In this document: piece after piece, positions 1-7,737 of the stretch
Position numbering within the stretch: the first letter of the stretch is position 1
Layout of the letters: the number at the start of each line of letters is the position of its first letter
Source of the DNA: Streptomyces sp. WAC 01529
GTDB lineage: Bacteria; Actinomycetota; Actinomycetes; Streptomycetales; Streptomycetaceae
Assembly (NCBI RefSeq): GCF_003945545.1
Contig: NZ_CP029617.1
Span: forward strand, 6,661,001-6,725,000
Reading direction: 5' to 3'
DNA length: 64,000 nt
Notes under the pieces: model-generated
Databases searched by the model: none
What the model saw: the letters and a program-made list of their open reading frames with translations, nothing else
What the model was told of the DNA's origin: nothing
Program-made: the position numbers and the translations under genes

Positions 1-91
1 CGAGGGGGAGTGGGCCCCGTCCGAGGGGGCGCGCGGGGGGCGTGCGAGGATCCGGGCAGACTGTGCGCGGCCACTGCGGAGGATGAGAAGA

Positions 92-658
92 ATGTTCGCG
101 ATTTCCCTGGGCGACGGAGCCGAACTGCGTCCGCTGGAGCCCTGGCAGGCCGAGGAGTTCCTGGCCCACATGGACCGCGGCCGCGACTTCATCGGCCAGT
201 ACGTCGGCCTGCCCGACATCACCGCCGACCTGACGGCCGCGCGCCGCTGGCTTCAGCTCTACGCCGACAAGGCCGCCGCCGACACGGGCCGCCTGTACGG
301 CATCTGGCTCGACGGACGCCTGGTCGGAGGCGTCCTCTTCCGGGTCTTCGACGCGGCGGGCGGCACCTGCGAGGCGGGCTGCTGGCTGGAACCGGCAGCC
401 GCCGGCCGCGGCCTGGTCACCCGTGCCGTGCGCACCATCATCGACTGGGCGTTCGAGGTCCGGGGCATGCACCGGGTGGAGTGGCTCGTGGCCTCCGGGA
501 ACCGCCCGAGCATCAATGTGGCCAAGCGCCTCGGCATGACCCTCGAAGGAGTCCAGCGGCAGAACGACCTCTACCGGGGCGTGCGGCAGGACACGGAGAT
601 CTGGGCGGTACTGGCACCGGAGTGGCGTGCGGCGGCCGAGGGGCACGGCAGCCGATAA
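92..658 (+). CDS. GNAT family N-acetyltransferase (RimJ/RimL-like)
   Basis: A 188-residue protein that reads as a GNAT acetyltransferase of the RimJ/RimL type, which moves acetyl from acetyl-CoA to an amine, often a protein N-terminus. The family signature is in the second half: a WLEPAAAGRGLVTRA block, which is the Q/RxxGxG/A acetyl-CoA pyrophosphate loop, followed by HRVEWLVASGNRPSINVAKRLGM, shortened here to its core ASGNRPSINVAKRLG, typical of the last helix. Two starts are possible, ATG at 83 and ATG at 92. I chose 92 because GGAGG at 78-82 touches the first but sits 9 nt from the second. The acceptor substrate cannot be read from the sequence. A hairpin follows downstream. Confidence 0.88.
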   Translation: MFAISLGDGAELRPLEPWQAEEFLAHMDRGRDFIGQYVGLPDITADLTAARRWLQLYADKAAADTGRLYGIWLDGRLVGGVLFRVFDAAGGTCEAGCWLEPAAAGRGLVTRAVRTIIDWAFEVRGMHRVEWLVASGNRPSINVAKRLGMTLEGVQRQNDLYRGVRQDTEIWAVLAPEWRAAAEGHGSR

Positions 659-707
659 ATGGATGGCGTCCCGGCCGAGCCGGGATCTAAGCTGCGTCTC
701 GTCCCTA

Positions 708-728
708 GGCGGCCGTTCTCCGGCCGCC
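708..728 (+). terminator. hairpin after the GNAT gene
   Basis: A perfect 8-bp stem, GGCGGCCG with CGGCCGCC, closes a TTCTC loop 50 bp after the acetyltransferase stop. There is no T-run, which is usual for Streptomyces terminators. It could instead be part of the leader of the next transcript, because a well-formed ribosome-binding site follows within 45 bp. Confidence 0.5.
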
Positions 729-771
729 GGTATCAGTCGAGCAGGACCTGCGAGACCAGGAGGAGTGACCG

Positions 772-843
772 ATGGCTGTCGTCGCGACGGGCGTTGCCCG
801 CATCCGGAAGTTCATCAAGTCTACCTCCGTGGCCTCCGGCTGA
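772..843 (+). CDS. 23-residue mini-ORF upstream of rsgA (possible leader peptide)
   Basis: An ATG at 772 is preceded at good spacing by AGGAGG, the strongest ribosome-binding site in this neighbourhood. It opens a 23-codon frame that ends in TGA at 841-843. The product begins MAVVATGVARIRKF and ends STSVASG, so it is short, basic and without cysteine. I do not recognise it. It ends 68 nt before the rsgA start, with a hairpin over the rsgA ribosome-binding site in between. That layout fits a translated leader better than a stand-alone protein. It may also be a chance ORF. Confidence 0.4.
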   Translation: MAVVATGVARIRKFIKSTSVASG

Positions 844-885
844 CCGAGCGTCAGACACCTCCGCGCGCCGTCGTGCGCGTGCGCC

Positions 886-911
886 GGGGCCACCCTGTGA
901 AGGGTCACCCC
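886..911 (+). promoter_or_regulatory. hairpin covering the rsgA ribosome-binding site
   Basis: ACCCT (892-896) pairs with AGGGT (901-905) around a GTGA loop. An outer GGGG (886-889) can pair with CCCC (908-911) across a 2-nt internal loop. AGGG at 901-904 is the only Shine-Dalgarno-like sequence in front of the TTG at 912, so the folded form would hide it. Opening by a ribosome finishing the mini-ORF upstream is an inference. Confidence 0.4.
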
Positions 912-2090
912 TTGTCTTCCTCTTCTCTCCCGTTCTCCTCTCTTCCGCTCACCTCCCGGACGGGCGCATCCCTCACGGGTACGTCCTCCCTCACGGGTAC
1001 GTCCTCGTCCGCGCCGCACCCCCTCGCCCCCTACGGCTGGGACGCGCGGTGGGAGGCCGAGTTCGCGCCGTTCGCGGCGCGGGGGCTGCTGCCCGGCCGG
1101 GTCGTCCGCGTCGACCGCGGGCAGTGCGACATCGTCACCGCAGGGGGAACCGTGCGGGCCGACACCGAGTTCGTCACCCCGCGCGACCCGCTGAAGGTCG
1201 TGTGCACCGGCGACTGGGCCGCCGTCGACCCGGACGGCGGCGACCCCCGCTACGTACGCGCGTATCTGCCGCGGCGCACGTCCTTCGTGCGCTCCACCTC
1301 GTCCAAGAGGTCCGAGGGGCAGATCCTCGCCGCCAACGTCGACTACTCGATCATCGCCGTCTCGCTCGCCGTCGAACTCGACCTCGGGCGGATCGAGCGG
1401 TTCCTCGCGCTCGGCTGGGAGTCGGGCGGCCAGCCGGTCATCGTCCTGACCAAGGCCGACCTCGTCCCCGACCGGGCCACGCTCGCGCATCTCGTCGAGG
1501 ACGTGGAGACCTCGGCGCCCGGCGTCCAGGTGCTGCCGGTCAGCGCCACGGACGGCGACGGCGTCGACGTCCTCGCCGCGGTCGTCTCCGGCGGTACGTC
1601 GGTGCTGCTCGGCCAGTCCGGCGCGGGCAAGTCCACCCTGGCGAACGCGCTCGCCGGCGCCGACGTCATGGAGGTCCAGGCGATCCGTGACGTCGACGGC
1701 AAGGGCCGTCACACCACGACGACCCGCAACCTCCTGCTGCTGCCCGCGGGCGGTGTCCTCATCGACACGCCGGGGCTGCGCGGCGTCGGCCTGTGGGACG
1801 CCGGGAACGGCGTCGGGCAGGTCTTCTCCGAGATCGAGGAACTGGCGCGTGACTGCCGGTTCCACGACTGCGCCCACGTGGCGGAGCCGGGCTGCGCGGT
1901 GCTCGACGCCGTCGCGGACGGCGCGCTTCCCGAACGCCGTCTCGACAGCTACCGCAAGCTGATCCGCGAGAACCAGCGCATCGTCGCCAAGACGGACGCG
2001 CGGGCCCGAGCGGAGATGCGCCGGCAGTGGCGCCTACGTGGAGCGGAGGGCCGCGCGGCCCTGGAACTCAAGAGGGGCCGCATCCGCTGA
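912..2090 (+). CDS. rsgA: ribosome small-subunit-dependent GTPase A (RsgA/YjeQ)
   Basis: A 392-residue circularly permuted GTPase that acts late in 30S subunit maturation. The G motifs occur in permuted order: LTKADLV (G4) near residue 178, GQSGAGKST (G1/P-loop) near 234, and DTPGLRG (G3) near 285. A C-terminal zinc-binding segment with the pattern CRFHDCAHVAEPGC lies near 314. An OB-fold-like region comes before the GTPase domain, as in the family. The frame is open far upstream, but the residues before 912 are low-complexity and unconserved in character. I chose TTG 912 for its AAGGG at 7 nt; GTG 897 is the alternative. The leader contains a mini-ORF and a hairpin that could control translation. 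Confidence 0.93.
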   Translation: MSSSSLPFSSLPLTSRTGASLTGTSSLTGTSSSAPHPLAPYGWDARWEAEFAPFAARGLLPGRVVRVDRGQCDIVTAGGTVRADTEFVTPRDPLKVVCTGDWAAVDPDGGDPRYVRAYLPRRTSFVRSTSSKRSEGQILAANVDYSIIAVSLAVELDLGRIERFLALGWESGGQPVIVLTKADLVPDRATLAHLVEDVETSAPGVQVLPVSATDGDGVDVLAAVVSGGTSVLLGQSGAGKSTLANALAGADVMEVQAIRDVDGKGRHTTTTRNLLLLPAGGVLIDTPGLRGVGLWDAGNGVGQVFSEIEELARDCRFHDCAHVAEPGCAVLDAVADGALPERRLDSYRKLIRENQRIVAKTDARARAEMRRQWRLRGAEGRAALELKRGRIR

Positions 2091-2152
2091 CGGCCAGCGG
2101 GACTCGCGCCCCGCAGGCGAGCGCCCCGCAGGTTCGAGCCCCGTAGGGGCGC

Positions 2153-2193
2153 GGGGAACTGCGCGACCAGCCACAACGGACCCGCAGTTCCCC
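2153..2193 (+). repeat. Streptomyces-type intergenic hairpin repeat, probably also the rsgA terminator
   Basis: GGGGAACTGC (2153-2162) and GCAGTTCCCC (2184-2193) form a 10-bp perfect stem around a 21-nt loop containing GACCAGCCACAACGG. I recall near-identical sequence as a dispersed intergenic element in many Streptomyces chromosomes. Just upstream GCGCCCCGCAGG occurs twice (about 2107 and 2121). The element lies between rsgA and the Ada/AlkA gene and probably ends rsgA transcription. Confidence 0.65.
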
Positions 2194-2271
2194 GAAGGAC
2201 CCACCCCTCCCGCCCCCCCTCGAGCACGGGGTCCGATAACCGCCAGCCCCCTCAGCCGAAGGCCCCGCACA

Positions 2272-3786
2272 ATGGACGGCGTGATCGATGAGGAAACCCG
2301 GTACGAGGCCGTCCGCAGCCGGGACGCCCGCTTCGACGGCGAGTTCTTCTTCGCCGTCGAGACCACCGGCATCTACTGCCGCCCCAGCTGCCCCGCCGTC
2401 ACGCCCAAACGGCAGAACGTCCGCTACTACACCACGGCCGCCGCCGCCCAGACCTCCGGCTACCGCGCCTGCCGACGCTGCCGGCCGGACGCCGTCCCCG
2501 GCTCCGCCGAGTGGAACGTCCGCGCCGATGTCGTCGGCCGCGCCATGCGCATGATCGGCGACGGTGTCGTCGACCGCGAGGGCGTCCCCGGCCTCGCCGT
2601 ACGCCTCGGCTACAGCGCCCGCCAGGTGCAGCGCCAGCTCACCGCCGAACTGGGCGCGGGCCCGGTCGCGCTGGCCAGGGCCCAGCGGGCGCACACCGCG
2701 CGCGTGCTGCTGCAGACCACGGACCTGCCGATCACGGAGATCGCGTTCGCCGCCGGATTCGCCAGCGTCCGCCAGTTCAACGACACCATCAAGGCCGTGT
2801 ACGCGCTCACGCCCACCGCGCTGCGCGCCGCCGCCCCCAAGCGCGGCGCCGCACGGGCCACGCCCGCGGCGGGCATCCCGCTGCGCCTCGCCCACCGGGG
2901 GCCCTACCAGGCCGCGGCCGTCTTCGACCTGCTCGCGGCGGAGGCGGTGCCCGGCGTCGAGGAGGTCACCGGCGAGCGCGCCGCCCGCACCTACCGCCGT
3001 ACGCTCCGACTGCCCTACGGGACGGGGATCGTGGCGGTCCAGGAGCCCGGCGCCGGAAGCGGGGACGGCGAAGGGGGCGGCTCCGGCTCGGCGGCCGTGC
3101 ACCGCGGCGGCTGGCTCGACGCCCGGCTGCACCTCACCGACCTGCGCGACCTCACCACGGCCGTGCAGCGCCTGCGCCGCCTCTTCGACCTGGACGCCGA
3201 TCCCTACGCCGTGGACGACCGGCTCGGCGCCGACCCCCGGCTCGGCCCGCTCGTCGCCGCCCGGCCCGGACTGCGCTCGCCCGGCGCCGCCGACCCCGAG
3301 GAGTTCGCGGTACGGGCGCTCGTGGGGCGGGCCGGTGCCGGACGGCTGGTGGAGCGGTACGGCAAGGCGCTCGACGCGGCCTGCGGACGGCTCACCCACC
3401 TCTTCCCGGCCCCCGCCGAACTGGCCGCCGAACCCGGCCCGCTCGGCGCGCTGGCCACGGCGCTCGCCGACGGCGCCCTGCGCCTCGACGCGGGGGCGGA
3501 CCGGGACGACGCCGAGGCCGCGCTGCTCGCCCTGCCCGGCCTGGACGCCCGGACGGCCGCGCTGATCAGGATGCGGGCGCTCGGCGACCCCGACGTGGCC
3601 CCGCCCGGCGAACCGGATCCGGTCCCCGACGCCTGGCGGCCATGGCGCTCGTACGCCTTGCGCCACCTCTGGACGGACCGGAGCCTCACCACGGACCGGG
3701 GCCTCACCACGGACCGGGGCCTCACCGCACGTCGAGCCCCCAGCTGTGGATCCGCCGCGGCCGGATCCGGATCAGCTCCGCGCTGA
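2272..3786 (+). CDS. Ada/AlkA-type DNA alkylation repair regulator, glycosylase domain probably inactive
   Basis: A 504-residue fusion. The N-terminal Ada zinc domain carries four cysteines, in GIYCRPSC and ACRRC; in Ada, the first of them accepts methyl groups from phosphotriesters. An AraC-type double helix-turn-helix follows at about residues 80-185, then an AlkA N-terminal domain and a helix-hairpin-helix glycosylase domain. The end of that domain is odd. The hairpin reads LPGLDARTAALIRMRALGDP, without the usual GxG, and DPDVAPPGEPDPVPD runs straight into the conserved WRPWRSYALRHLW. The segment that carries the catalytic Asp in E. coli AlkA (Asp238) is therefore missing. Three 18-bp repeats extend the C-terminus. 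The last 65 bp overlap the convergent PPOX gene. It may act mainly as an alkylation-responsive activator. Confidence 0.82.
   Translation: MDGVIDEETRYEAVRSRDARFDGEFFFAVETTGIYCRPSCPAVTPKRQNVRYYTTAAAAQTSGYRACRRCRPDAVPGSAEWNVRADVVGRAMRMIGDGVVDREGVPGLAVRLGYSARQVQRQLTAELGAGPVALARAQRAHTARVLLQTTDLPITEIAFAAGFASVRQFNDTIKAVYALTPTALRAAAPKRGAARATPAAGIPLRLAHRGPYQAAAVFDLLAAEAVPGVEEVTGERAARTYRRTLRLPYGTGIVAVQEPGAGSGDGEGGGSGSAAVHRGGWLDARLHLTDLRDLTTAVQRLRRLFDLDADPYAVDDRLGADPRLGPLVAARPGLRSPGAADPEEFAVRALVGRAGAGRLVERYGKALDAACGRLTHLFPAPAELAAEPGPLGALATALADGALRLDAGADRDDAEAALLALPGLDARTAALIRMRALGDPDVAPPGEPDPVPDAWRPWRSYALRHLWTDRSLTTDRGLTTDRGLTARRAPSCGSAAAGSGSAPR
3673..3726 (+). repeat. three tandem 18-bp repeats at the convergent gene ends
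   Basis: The unit ACGGACCGG(A/G)GCCTCACC occurs at 3673, 3691 and 3709. It extends the Ada/AlkA C-terminus as repeated TDR(S/G)LT and, on the other strand, supplies the TGA stop of the PPOX gene (3722-3724). Replication slippage here would change one protein's tail and could move the other's stop. Confidence 0.8.
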
Positions 3787-4093
3787 AACCGGGGCCCAAC
3801 TCATGCGGGCCGATGAGCAGTTCGGCCACGCCCCGGACCTCGATGCCCCGCACCTTCCACGGCTCCAGGCTCACGACGTCGTCGACGACGAGGGACACCT
3901 TCGAGTTCGCCTGGAGGTTGCGCCACTTCTTCGTCGTACCCAGAGCATGGCCGCCGACCAGGATCGTGCCGTCGTCCTGCGGGAAGAAACCGACGGGGTT
4001 CGCCTGCGGCTGCCCCTTCGGGTCGACCGTGGCCAACCGGCCCAGCCGCTGGGACTTGAGGTACGCGCGTTCGGCCGCACTGAATTCGCTCAT
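3722..4093 (-). CDS. PPOX-class F420-dependent oxidoreductase / pyridoxamine-phosphate-oxidase-fold protein
   Basis: A 123-residue single-domain split-barrel protein. The opening SAAERAYLKSQRLGRLATVD, then QPQANPVGF and the GTTKKWRNL block, match the small actinobacterial PPOX/F420-binding flavoprotein-like family, whose members bind F420 or flavin and reduce small molecules. The start is the ATG at 4093. Its 3' end overlaps the convergent Ada/AlkA gene by 65 bp. The substrate is not evident, and no F420 biosynthesis gene is nearby. Confidence 0.82.
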   Translation of the reverse strand: MSEFSAAERAYLKSQRLGRLATVDPKGQPQANPVGFFPQDDGTILVGGHALGTTKKWRNLQANSKVSLVVDDVVSLEPWKVRGIEVRGVAELLIGPHELGPGFSAELIRIRPRRIHSWGLDVR

Positions 4094-4146
4094 GCGGCGA
4101 GCCTCGCACGGGCACCCGGCCGACAACACGGGGCGCCCGCACCGGT

Positions 4147-4629
4147 CTACCCCCAGAACACCGCCCCCAGCCACGCCCCCAGGATCAACAGGCAGGCGAA
4201 CAGCTCGGTCAGCACGCTCGTCCCGCCGTTGCGCATGGCCGTCCGTGTCGCCGCCACTGCCTCGCCATGGCCGCCGAGCCGCAGCCGCTCCGCGGTGTAG
4301 ATCCCGCCGACGAAGCCGGGAATCGCGCCGAGCACCGGCACCACGCAGAACCCCAGCAGCGCCCCGGCCCCGGCGAAAGCGGCCATCCGGCGCGTGGCGC
4401 CGCTCTGCCGCAGCCGGCGCGGAGGCAGCTGCCAGCGCACGGCCTGCGCCGCGAGCAGGACGACGGACGCGCCGACGAGCAGGCCCCACGCGAGCCCCCG
4501 CTGGTCCTGGAGCGCCCACCACAGGACCGCGGCCCACACCAGCCACGGCCCCGGCACTCCGGGCACAAGCACTCCGCACAGGCCGAGCAGCATCACCACC
4601 GCGACCAGCAGGAGTTCCCACGCTCCCAT
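4147..4629 (-). CDS. DUF456 family membrane protein
   Basis: 160 residues with about four hydrophobic segments: residues 5-25, a pair around 30-65, about 85-110, and about 135-158. The glycine-rich LGAIPGFVGGIYTAERLR motif, shared by DUF456 proteins, sits at about residues 100-117. The family has no assigned function. It is probably an inner-membrane protein. It lies 53 bp upstream of the PPOX start on the same strand, so the two may share a transcript. Confidence 0.8.
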   Translation of the reverse strand: MGAWELLLVAVVMLLGLCGVLVPGVPGPWLVWAAVLWWALQDQRGLAWGLLVGASVVLLAAQAVRWQLPPRRLRQSGATRRMAAFAGAGALLGFCVVPVLGAIPGFVGGIYTAERLRLGGHGEAVAATRTAMRNGGTSVLTELFACLLILGAWLGAVFWG

Positions 4630-4670
4630 CTGCCCAGCGTGCCGCAGTCCCGGTGAAACCGCAGGTCAGA

Positions 4671-5675
4671 TTAGCCCTGCGGCGCGCGGCTCCGGCGCGC
4701 CACCCAGTCGCGTTCGTACGCGTGCCAGCCCAGCTGGAGCCGGGTCGTCACGCCCGTCAGCTCCATCAGCCGCTTCACCCGGCGCTGCACCGTCCGCAGC
4801 CCCAGATCGAGCTGCTTGGCGACGCTCGCGTCCGTCAGCCCCGCCAGGAGCAGGGAGAGGATCTCCAGGTCCGTGCCGTCCGGGCCCTCGGGGGCCTCCT
4901 CGCCGACCGTGCCGCCGTCCGCGCCCAGGCGCAGCGGCAGCGCTTCACGCCAGACCGCCTCGAAGAGGCCCGTCAGCGAGGCGAGCAGCCCACTGGCGTG
5001 CACCACGAGCGCGGTGGGCTCCGCGGTCCGCGAGGTGAGCGGCACCATCGCGAGCGAGCCGTCGGCGATCACCAGCTTCGTCGGAACGCGGTCCACGACC
5101 CGTACCTGCTCGCCACGGCCGATCGCCGTCGACAGTCCGCCGAGCCCCGTGGGCAGTTCGAGCACCGCGCGCTCCACCACCGAGCGGCAACGGACACCCC
5201 GGTCGGCGGCCCGCTCCTGCGCGCCGTTCTCCACGCCGGTGAGCCCGGCTGGGCCGCCGGTCACCAGCGCGCAGACCTCGTCGCGCGCCCCGAGACGCAA
5301 CTGGAGGAACCGCTGCGAGACGGCCGCCGCGCCGGTGACCACCTCGACCAGGTCGTGGACGGTGGGCTCGGCGGCCTGCGCGCGGTACTCCTCGGCGAGC
5401 GCGGTCGCCGCCAGCTCCGCCTTCTCCAGCTCGTGCCGCCGCTGGGTGAGCAGGGCGCCGAGCGCGACACCGGGCGGCGCGGCCACCCAGCGGCCCGCCC
5501 TGCCGGAGGCCTGCGCGGCCAGGCCGTGCCGCTCCAGTCGGCGCAGCGCCCGCTCGGTCTCCGGCTCACCGAGGGCGAGTCTGCGGGCTAGCTCGGACAC
5601 GTCGGCGGCGCCCACGCACACCAGCGCCCGGTACGCCGACTCGTGTGTCTCGTCCAGACCTATCGCTGCCAGCAT
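4671..5675 (-). CDS. helix-turn-helix regulator with TrmB-like N-terminus and LuxR-type C-terminus
   Basis: A 334-residue regulator. Residues 1-65 form a TrmB/winged-helix-like module (ESAYRALV, then DVSELARRLALGEPETERAL). The C-terminus carries a LuxR-type HTH (DLEILSLLLAGLTDASVAKQ, then LGLRTVQRRVKRLMELTGV). Between them is a PLD-like or sensory segment without recognisable catalytic residues. I chose ATG 5675 because GGGAGGGA lies 8 nt upstream and the conserved part begins there; the frame stays open to 5759. Streptomyces carry many such paralogues of unknown ligand. It is in tandem with the DUF456 gene. Confidence 0.8.
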   Translation of the reverse strand: MLAAIGLDETHESAYRALVCVGAADVSELARRLALGEPETERALRRLERHGLAAQASGRAGRWVAAPPGVALGALLTQRRHELEKAELAATALAEEYRAQAAEPTVHDLVEVVTGAAAVSQRFLQLRLGARDEVCALVTGGPAGLTGVENGAQERAADRGVRCRSVVERAVLELPTGLGGLSTAIGRGEQVRVVDRVPTKLVIADGSLAMVPLTSRTAEPTALVVHASGLLASLTGLFEAVWREALPLRLGADGGTVGEEAPEGPDGTDLEILSLLLAGLTDASVAKQLDLGLRTVQRRVKRLMELTGVTTRLQLGWHAYERDWVARRSRAPQG

Positions 5676-6013
5676 CCGGCGACGTCCCTCCCCAGTGCTC
5701 CGTCCCGGCGGCGCCGCGGCGGAAAACAGCCACGGCGTGAATCCGCCCCAGGACATCATCCCCGCCCCTCGCCGCCCCCGCCCCTCACTGTGCTGCCCGA
5801 AGGAGATGCGGCCCGAAGGAGACGGCAGGCGGATTGAACTCCGCGCCCCTGGGCACGCGGGCTACGGGCCGGGCGCACTTTGTGCGCCGGTCGCTCAGAC
5901 ACCGCCGGGCGGTCCCCCTGTGGGGGGTGGGCCCGCCCGGCGGTCCCTCTCGTCGCGCCTGCTTCGGCCCCTCGGCCCGACCTCTCGTCCCGGCCCCCTT
6001 GTCGCCAAGATGG

Positions 6014-6026
6014 CCGGAATTTCCGG
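6014..6026. promoter_or_regulatory. 13-bp palindrome upstream of the PP2C-like gene
   Basis: CCGGAA-T-TTCCGG is a perfect inverted repeat centred 49 bp before the ATG at 6069. It sits where a promoter would be expected, so it could be an operator. No regulator is identified. Confidence 0.35.
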
Positions 6027-6068
6027 AAGCACCGTTTTCGTACGCCCTTCGCGGTGGAAAATAGGGGC

Positions 6069-7613
6069 ATGAGCCAGCAGGGGGAGAGGCGCACCGGCCG
6101 CGACGACGACTGGTGGGGGCAGCTGTACGACGAAGCCGCACAGGACACGGGCCCCACGCCCGCACCGGACACCCTCGACGACAGGTTCGCCTCGGCGGCG
6201 GACGCGGTGAAGGAAGGGGAGCCCGGGGCGGCCGGCGCGGTTCCGGACGACCTGGGCCTGGACTTGGACCCGGGCCTGGACCTGGACCCGCCCCGGTCCG
6301 AGCCCCCCGCCCCCCTCGCCCCGGAGGAGCCGCGCCCCCGGCCGGCCGGACCCGAGGCCCTGATCCCGCCGCAGACCTCGCAGCTCCCGCAGACCCCGCA
6401 GACCCCAAAGACCCCGCAGCCCCCGCGCCCGCCGAAGGTCCCCCCGAGCCCTGCCGCCCCGCCCCGCCCCAGCGGCACCCCCTCCCCATGGGAGCCGCCC
6501 ACCGGGCCCAGGGGACCGGTGACCTTCGGCGCGGGCTCGGGAGCGGTGGCCGGGCCGCCCTCGCCCCACCCTCCGGCACCCGCGCCCCACGCCCCCGTAC
6601 CGGCATCACGCCGGGAGCCCGACTCGGCGCCGCCGCCCGCCACCCCCGCCACCCCCGCCTACGTGGGTGACGGACCCCCCACCTACGAGGCCGAGCCGAC
6701 CGCCCTGCCCGCGGCCGACCCCGACGATCTCGGCGACCTCGTCGCGGACACCGTGCTCGACGGCGCCCGGTACGGTGCGTGCACCCTGCGCGCGGCCTCC
6801 GTGCGCGGCGACTCCGCCCGCTACCGCGGCGAGCCCCGCCGCGACGCCCTGCTGACCGCCCGCTTCGGCACCGGCGAGGACGCCCTGGTCCTTGTCGCCA
6901 TGGCCACCGGCGCCCGCGCCACCCCAGGAGCGCACCGCGCCGCCGCCGAGGCCTGCGCGTGGATCGGCCGGGCCGTGGGCCGCAGCCACCAGCGGCTCGC
7001 CGAGGACATCAGAGCCGCCCGCCGCGGCGACCTGAAGTCGGGCCTGCACCGCCTCACCGACCGCAGCCTCGGCAAGCTCCGCGCGCACGCCGTCGACCTC
7101 GGCCTCCAGCCGGACGAGTACGCCGCCTCCCTGCGCTGCCTCCTGCTGCCCGCCGACCCGCAGTGCCGTACGCGCGTCTTCTTCGGCGTCGGCGCGGGCG
7201 GCCTCTTCCGGCTGCGCGAGGGGGAGTGGCAGGACATCGAGCCGCGTGTGACGGACGCCACCGGCGAGGCCGTGGTCGGGTTCGGCTCGCCGCCGACAAG
7301 GCCCCCGGACGGCGACCGCCTCACCATGGACCTGAACATCGCCACGCCGCCGAGCCCCTACGAACCGGCACCCGAGCCGCCCTCCGACCCGTTCCGCTTC
7401 CGCGCCTCGGTCGCCCGCCCGGGTGACACGCTCCTGCTGTGCAGCGCCGGGCTCGCGGAACCGCTGCGCGGCGAGCCCGAACTGGCCGAACACCTCACGC
7501 TCAGGTGGCGCGAGAGCGGCCCGCCGGGGCTCGCCGCCTTCCTGGCCGACATCCAGGTCAGGGTCAAGGGGTACGCCGACGACCGCACGGCCGCCGCGGT
7601 CTGGGAGGCATGA
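6069..7613 (+). CDS. PP2C-domain protein with long proline-rich N-terminus
   Basis: 514 residues. The first 220 are disordered and proline-rich, including repeats of the form PQTPQTPKTPQPP. The remaining part reads as a PP2C-family phosphatase-like domain: DGARYGACTLRAASVRGDSARYRGE is near the start of the core, then RRDALLTARFG, EDALVLVAMATGAR, and a DTLLLCSAGLAEPL block that matches the PP2C D-x-LLL-x-S-x-G strand. Several metal-ligand aspartates of canonical PP2C are hard to place, so activity is uncertain. The ATG at 6069 follows AGGGG at short spacing. The 125 bp after it hold a 9-bp repeat array. Confidence 0.78.
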   Translation: MSQQGERRTGRDDDWWGQLYDEAAQDTGPTPAPDTLDDRFASAADAVKEGEPGAAGAVPDDLGLDLDPGLDLDPPRSEPPAPLAPEEPRPRPAGPEALIPPQTSQLPQTPQTPKTPQPPRPPKVPPSPAAPPRPSGTPSPWEPPTGPRGPVTFGAGSGAVAGPPSPHPPAPAPHAPVPASRREPDSAPPPATPATPAYVGDGPPTYEAEPTALPAADPDDLGDLVADTVLDGARYGACTLRAASVRGDSARYRGEPRRDALLTARFGTGEDALVLVAMATGARATPGAHRAAAEACAWIGRAVGRSHQRLAEDIRAARRGDLKSGLHRLTDRSLGKLRAHAVDLGLQPDEYAASLRCLLLPADPQCRTRVFFGVGAGGLFRLREGEWQDIEPRVTDATGEAVVGFGSPPTRPPDGDRLTMDLNIATPPSPYEPAPEPPSDPFRFRASVARPGDTLLLCSAGLAEPLRGEPELAEHLTLRWRESGPPGLAAFLADIQVRVKGYADDRTAAAVWEA

Positions 7614-7635
7614 CCGCCGCACCTGTGAATTCATG

Positions 7636-7721
7636 GACCAAAGGGTTCCAAGTGGTTACAAGGGACCCAAGGGGTTACAAGGGGCCCAAGGGCTCCATGA
7701 GGCCCAAAGGTTCCAAGGGTG
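7636..7721 (+). repeat. degenerate 9-10 bp tandem array between the PP2C and poxB genes
   Basis: About eight imperfect units on the pattern GG-NN-C/A-CAAG fill this stretch, for example GGTTCCAAG, TGGTTACAAG, GGACCCAAG, GGGTTACAAG and GGGCCCAAG. It is purine-rich and unlike the surrounding GC-rich DNA. It ends 16 bp before the poxB ATG, so it is probably transcribed as the poxB 5' leader. A 29-codon frame from ATG 7633 spells a GxK/GxQ pattern, but that follows from the repeat itself. Confidence 0.75.
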
Positions 7722-7737
7722 AAGAGGTGCGTACCGC

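Noticed and set aside
2511..5591. 1026-codon plus-strand frame, and similar long antisense frames such as 2068-3666, 705-1877, 20860-21342 and 22057-23718
   Set aside because: They overlap well-supported genes on the other frames and translate to Arg/Pro/Ala-rich sequence without motifs. High GC content leaves such frames open by chance.
7633..7722. 29-codon collagen-like Gly-x-Lys/Gln ORF
   Set aside because: The pattern is fully explained by the 9-bp DNA repeat, and no ribosome-binding site is present.
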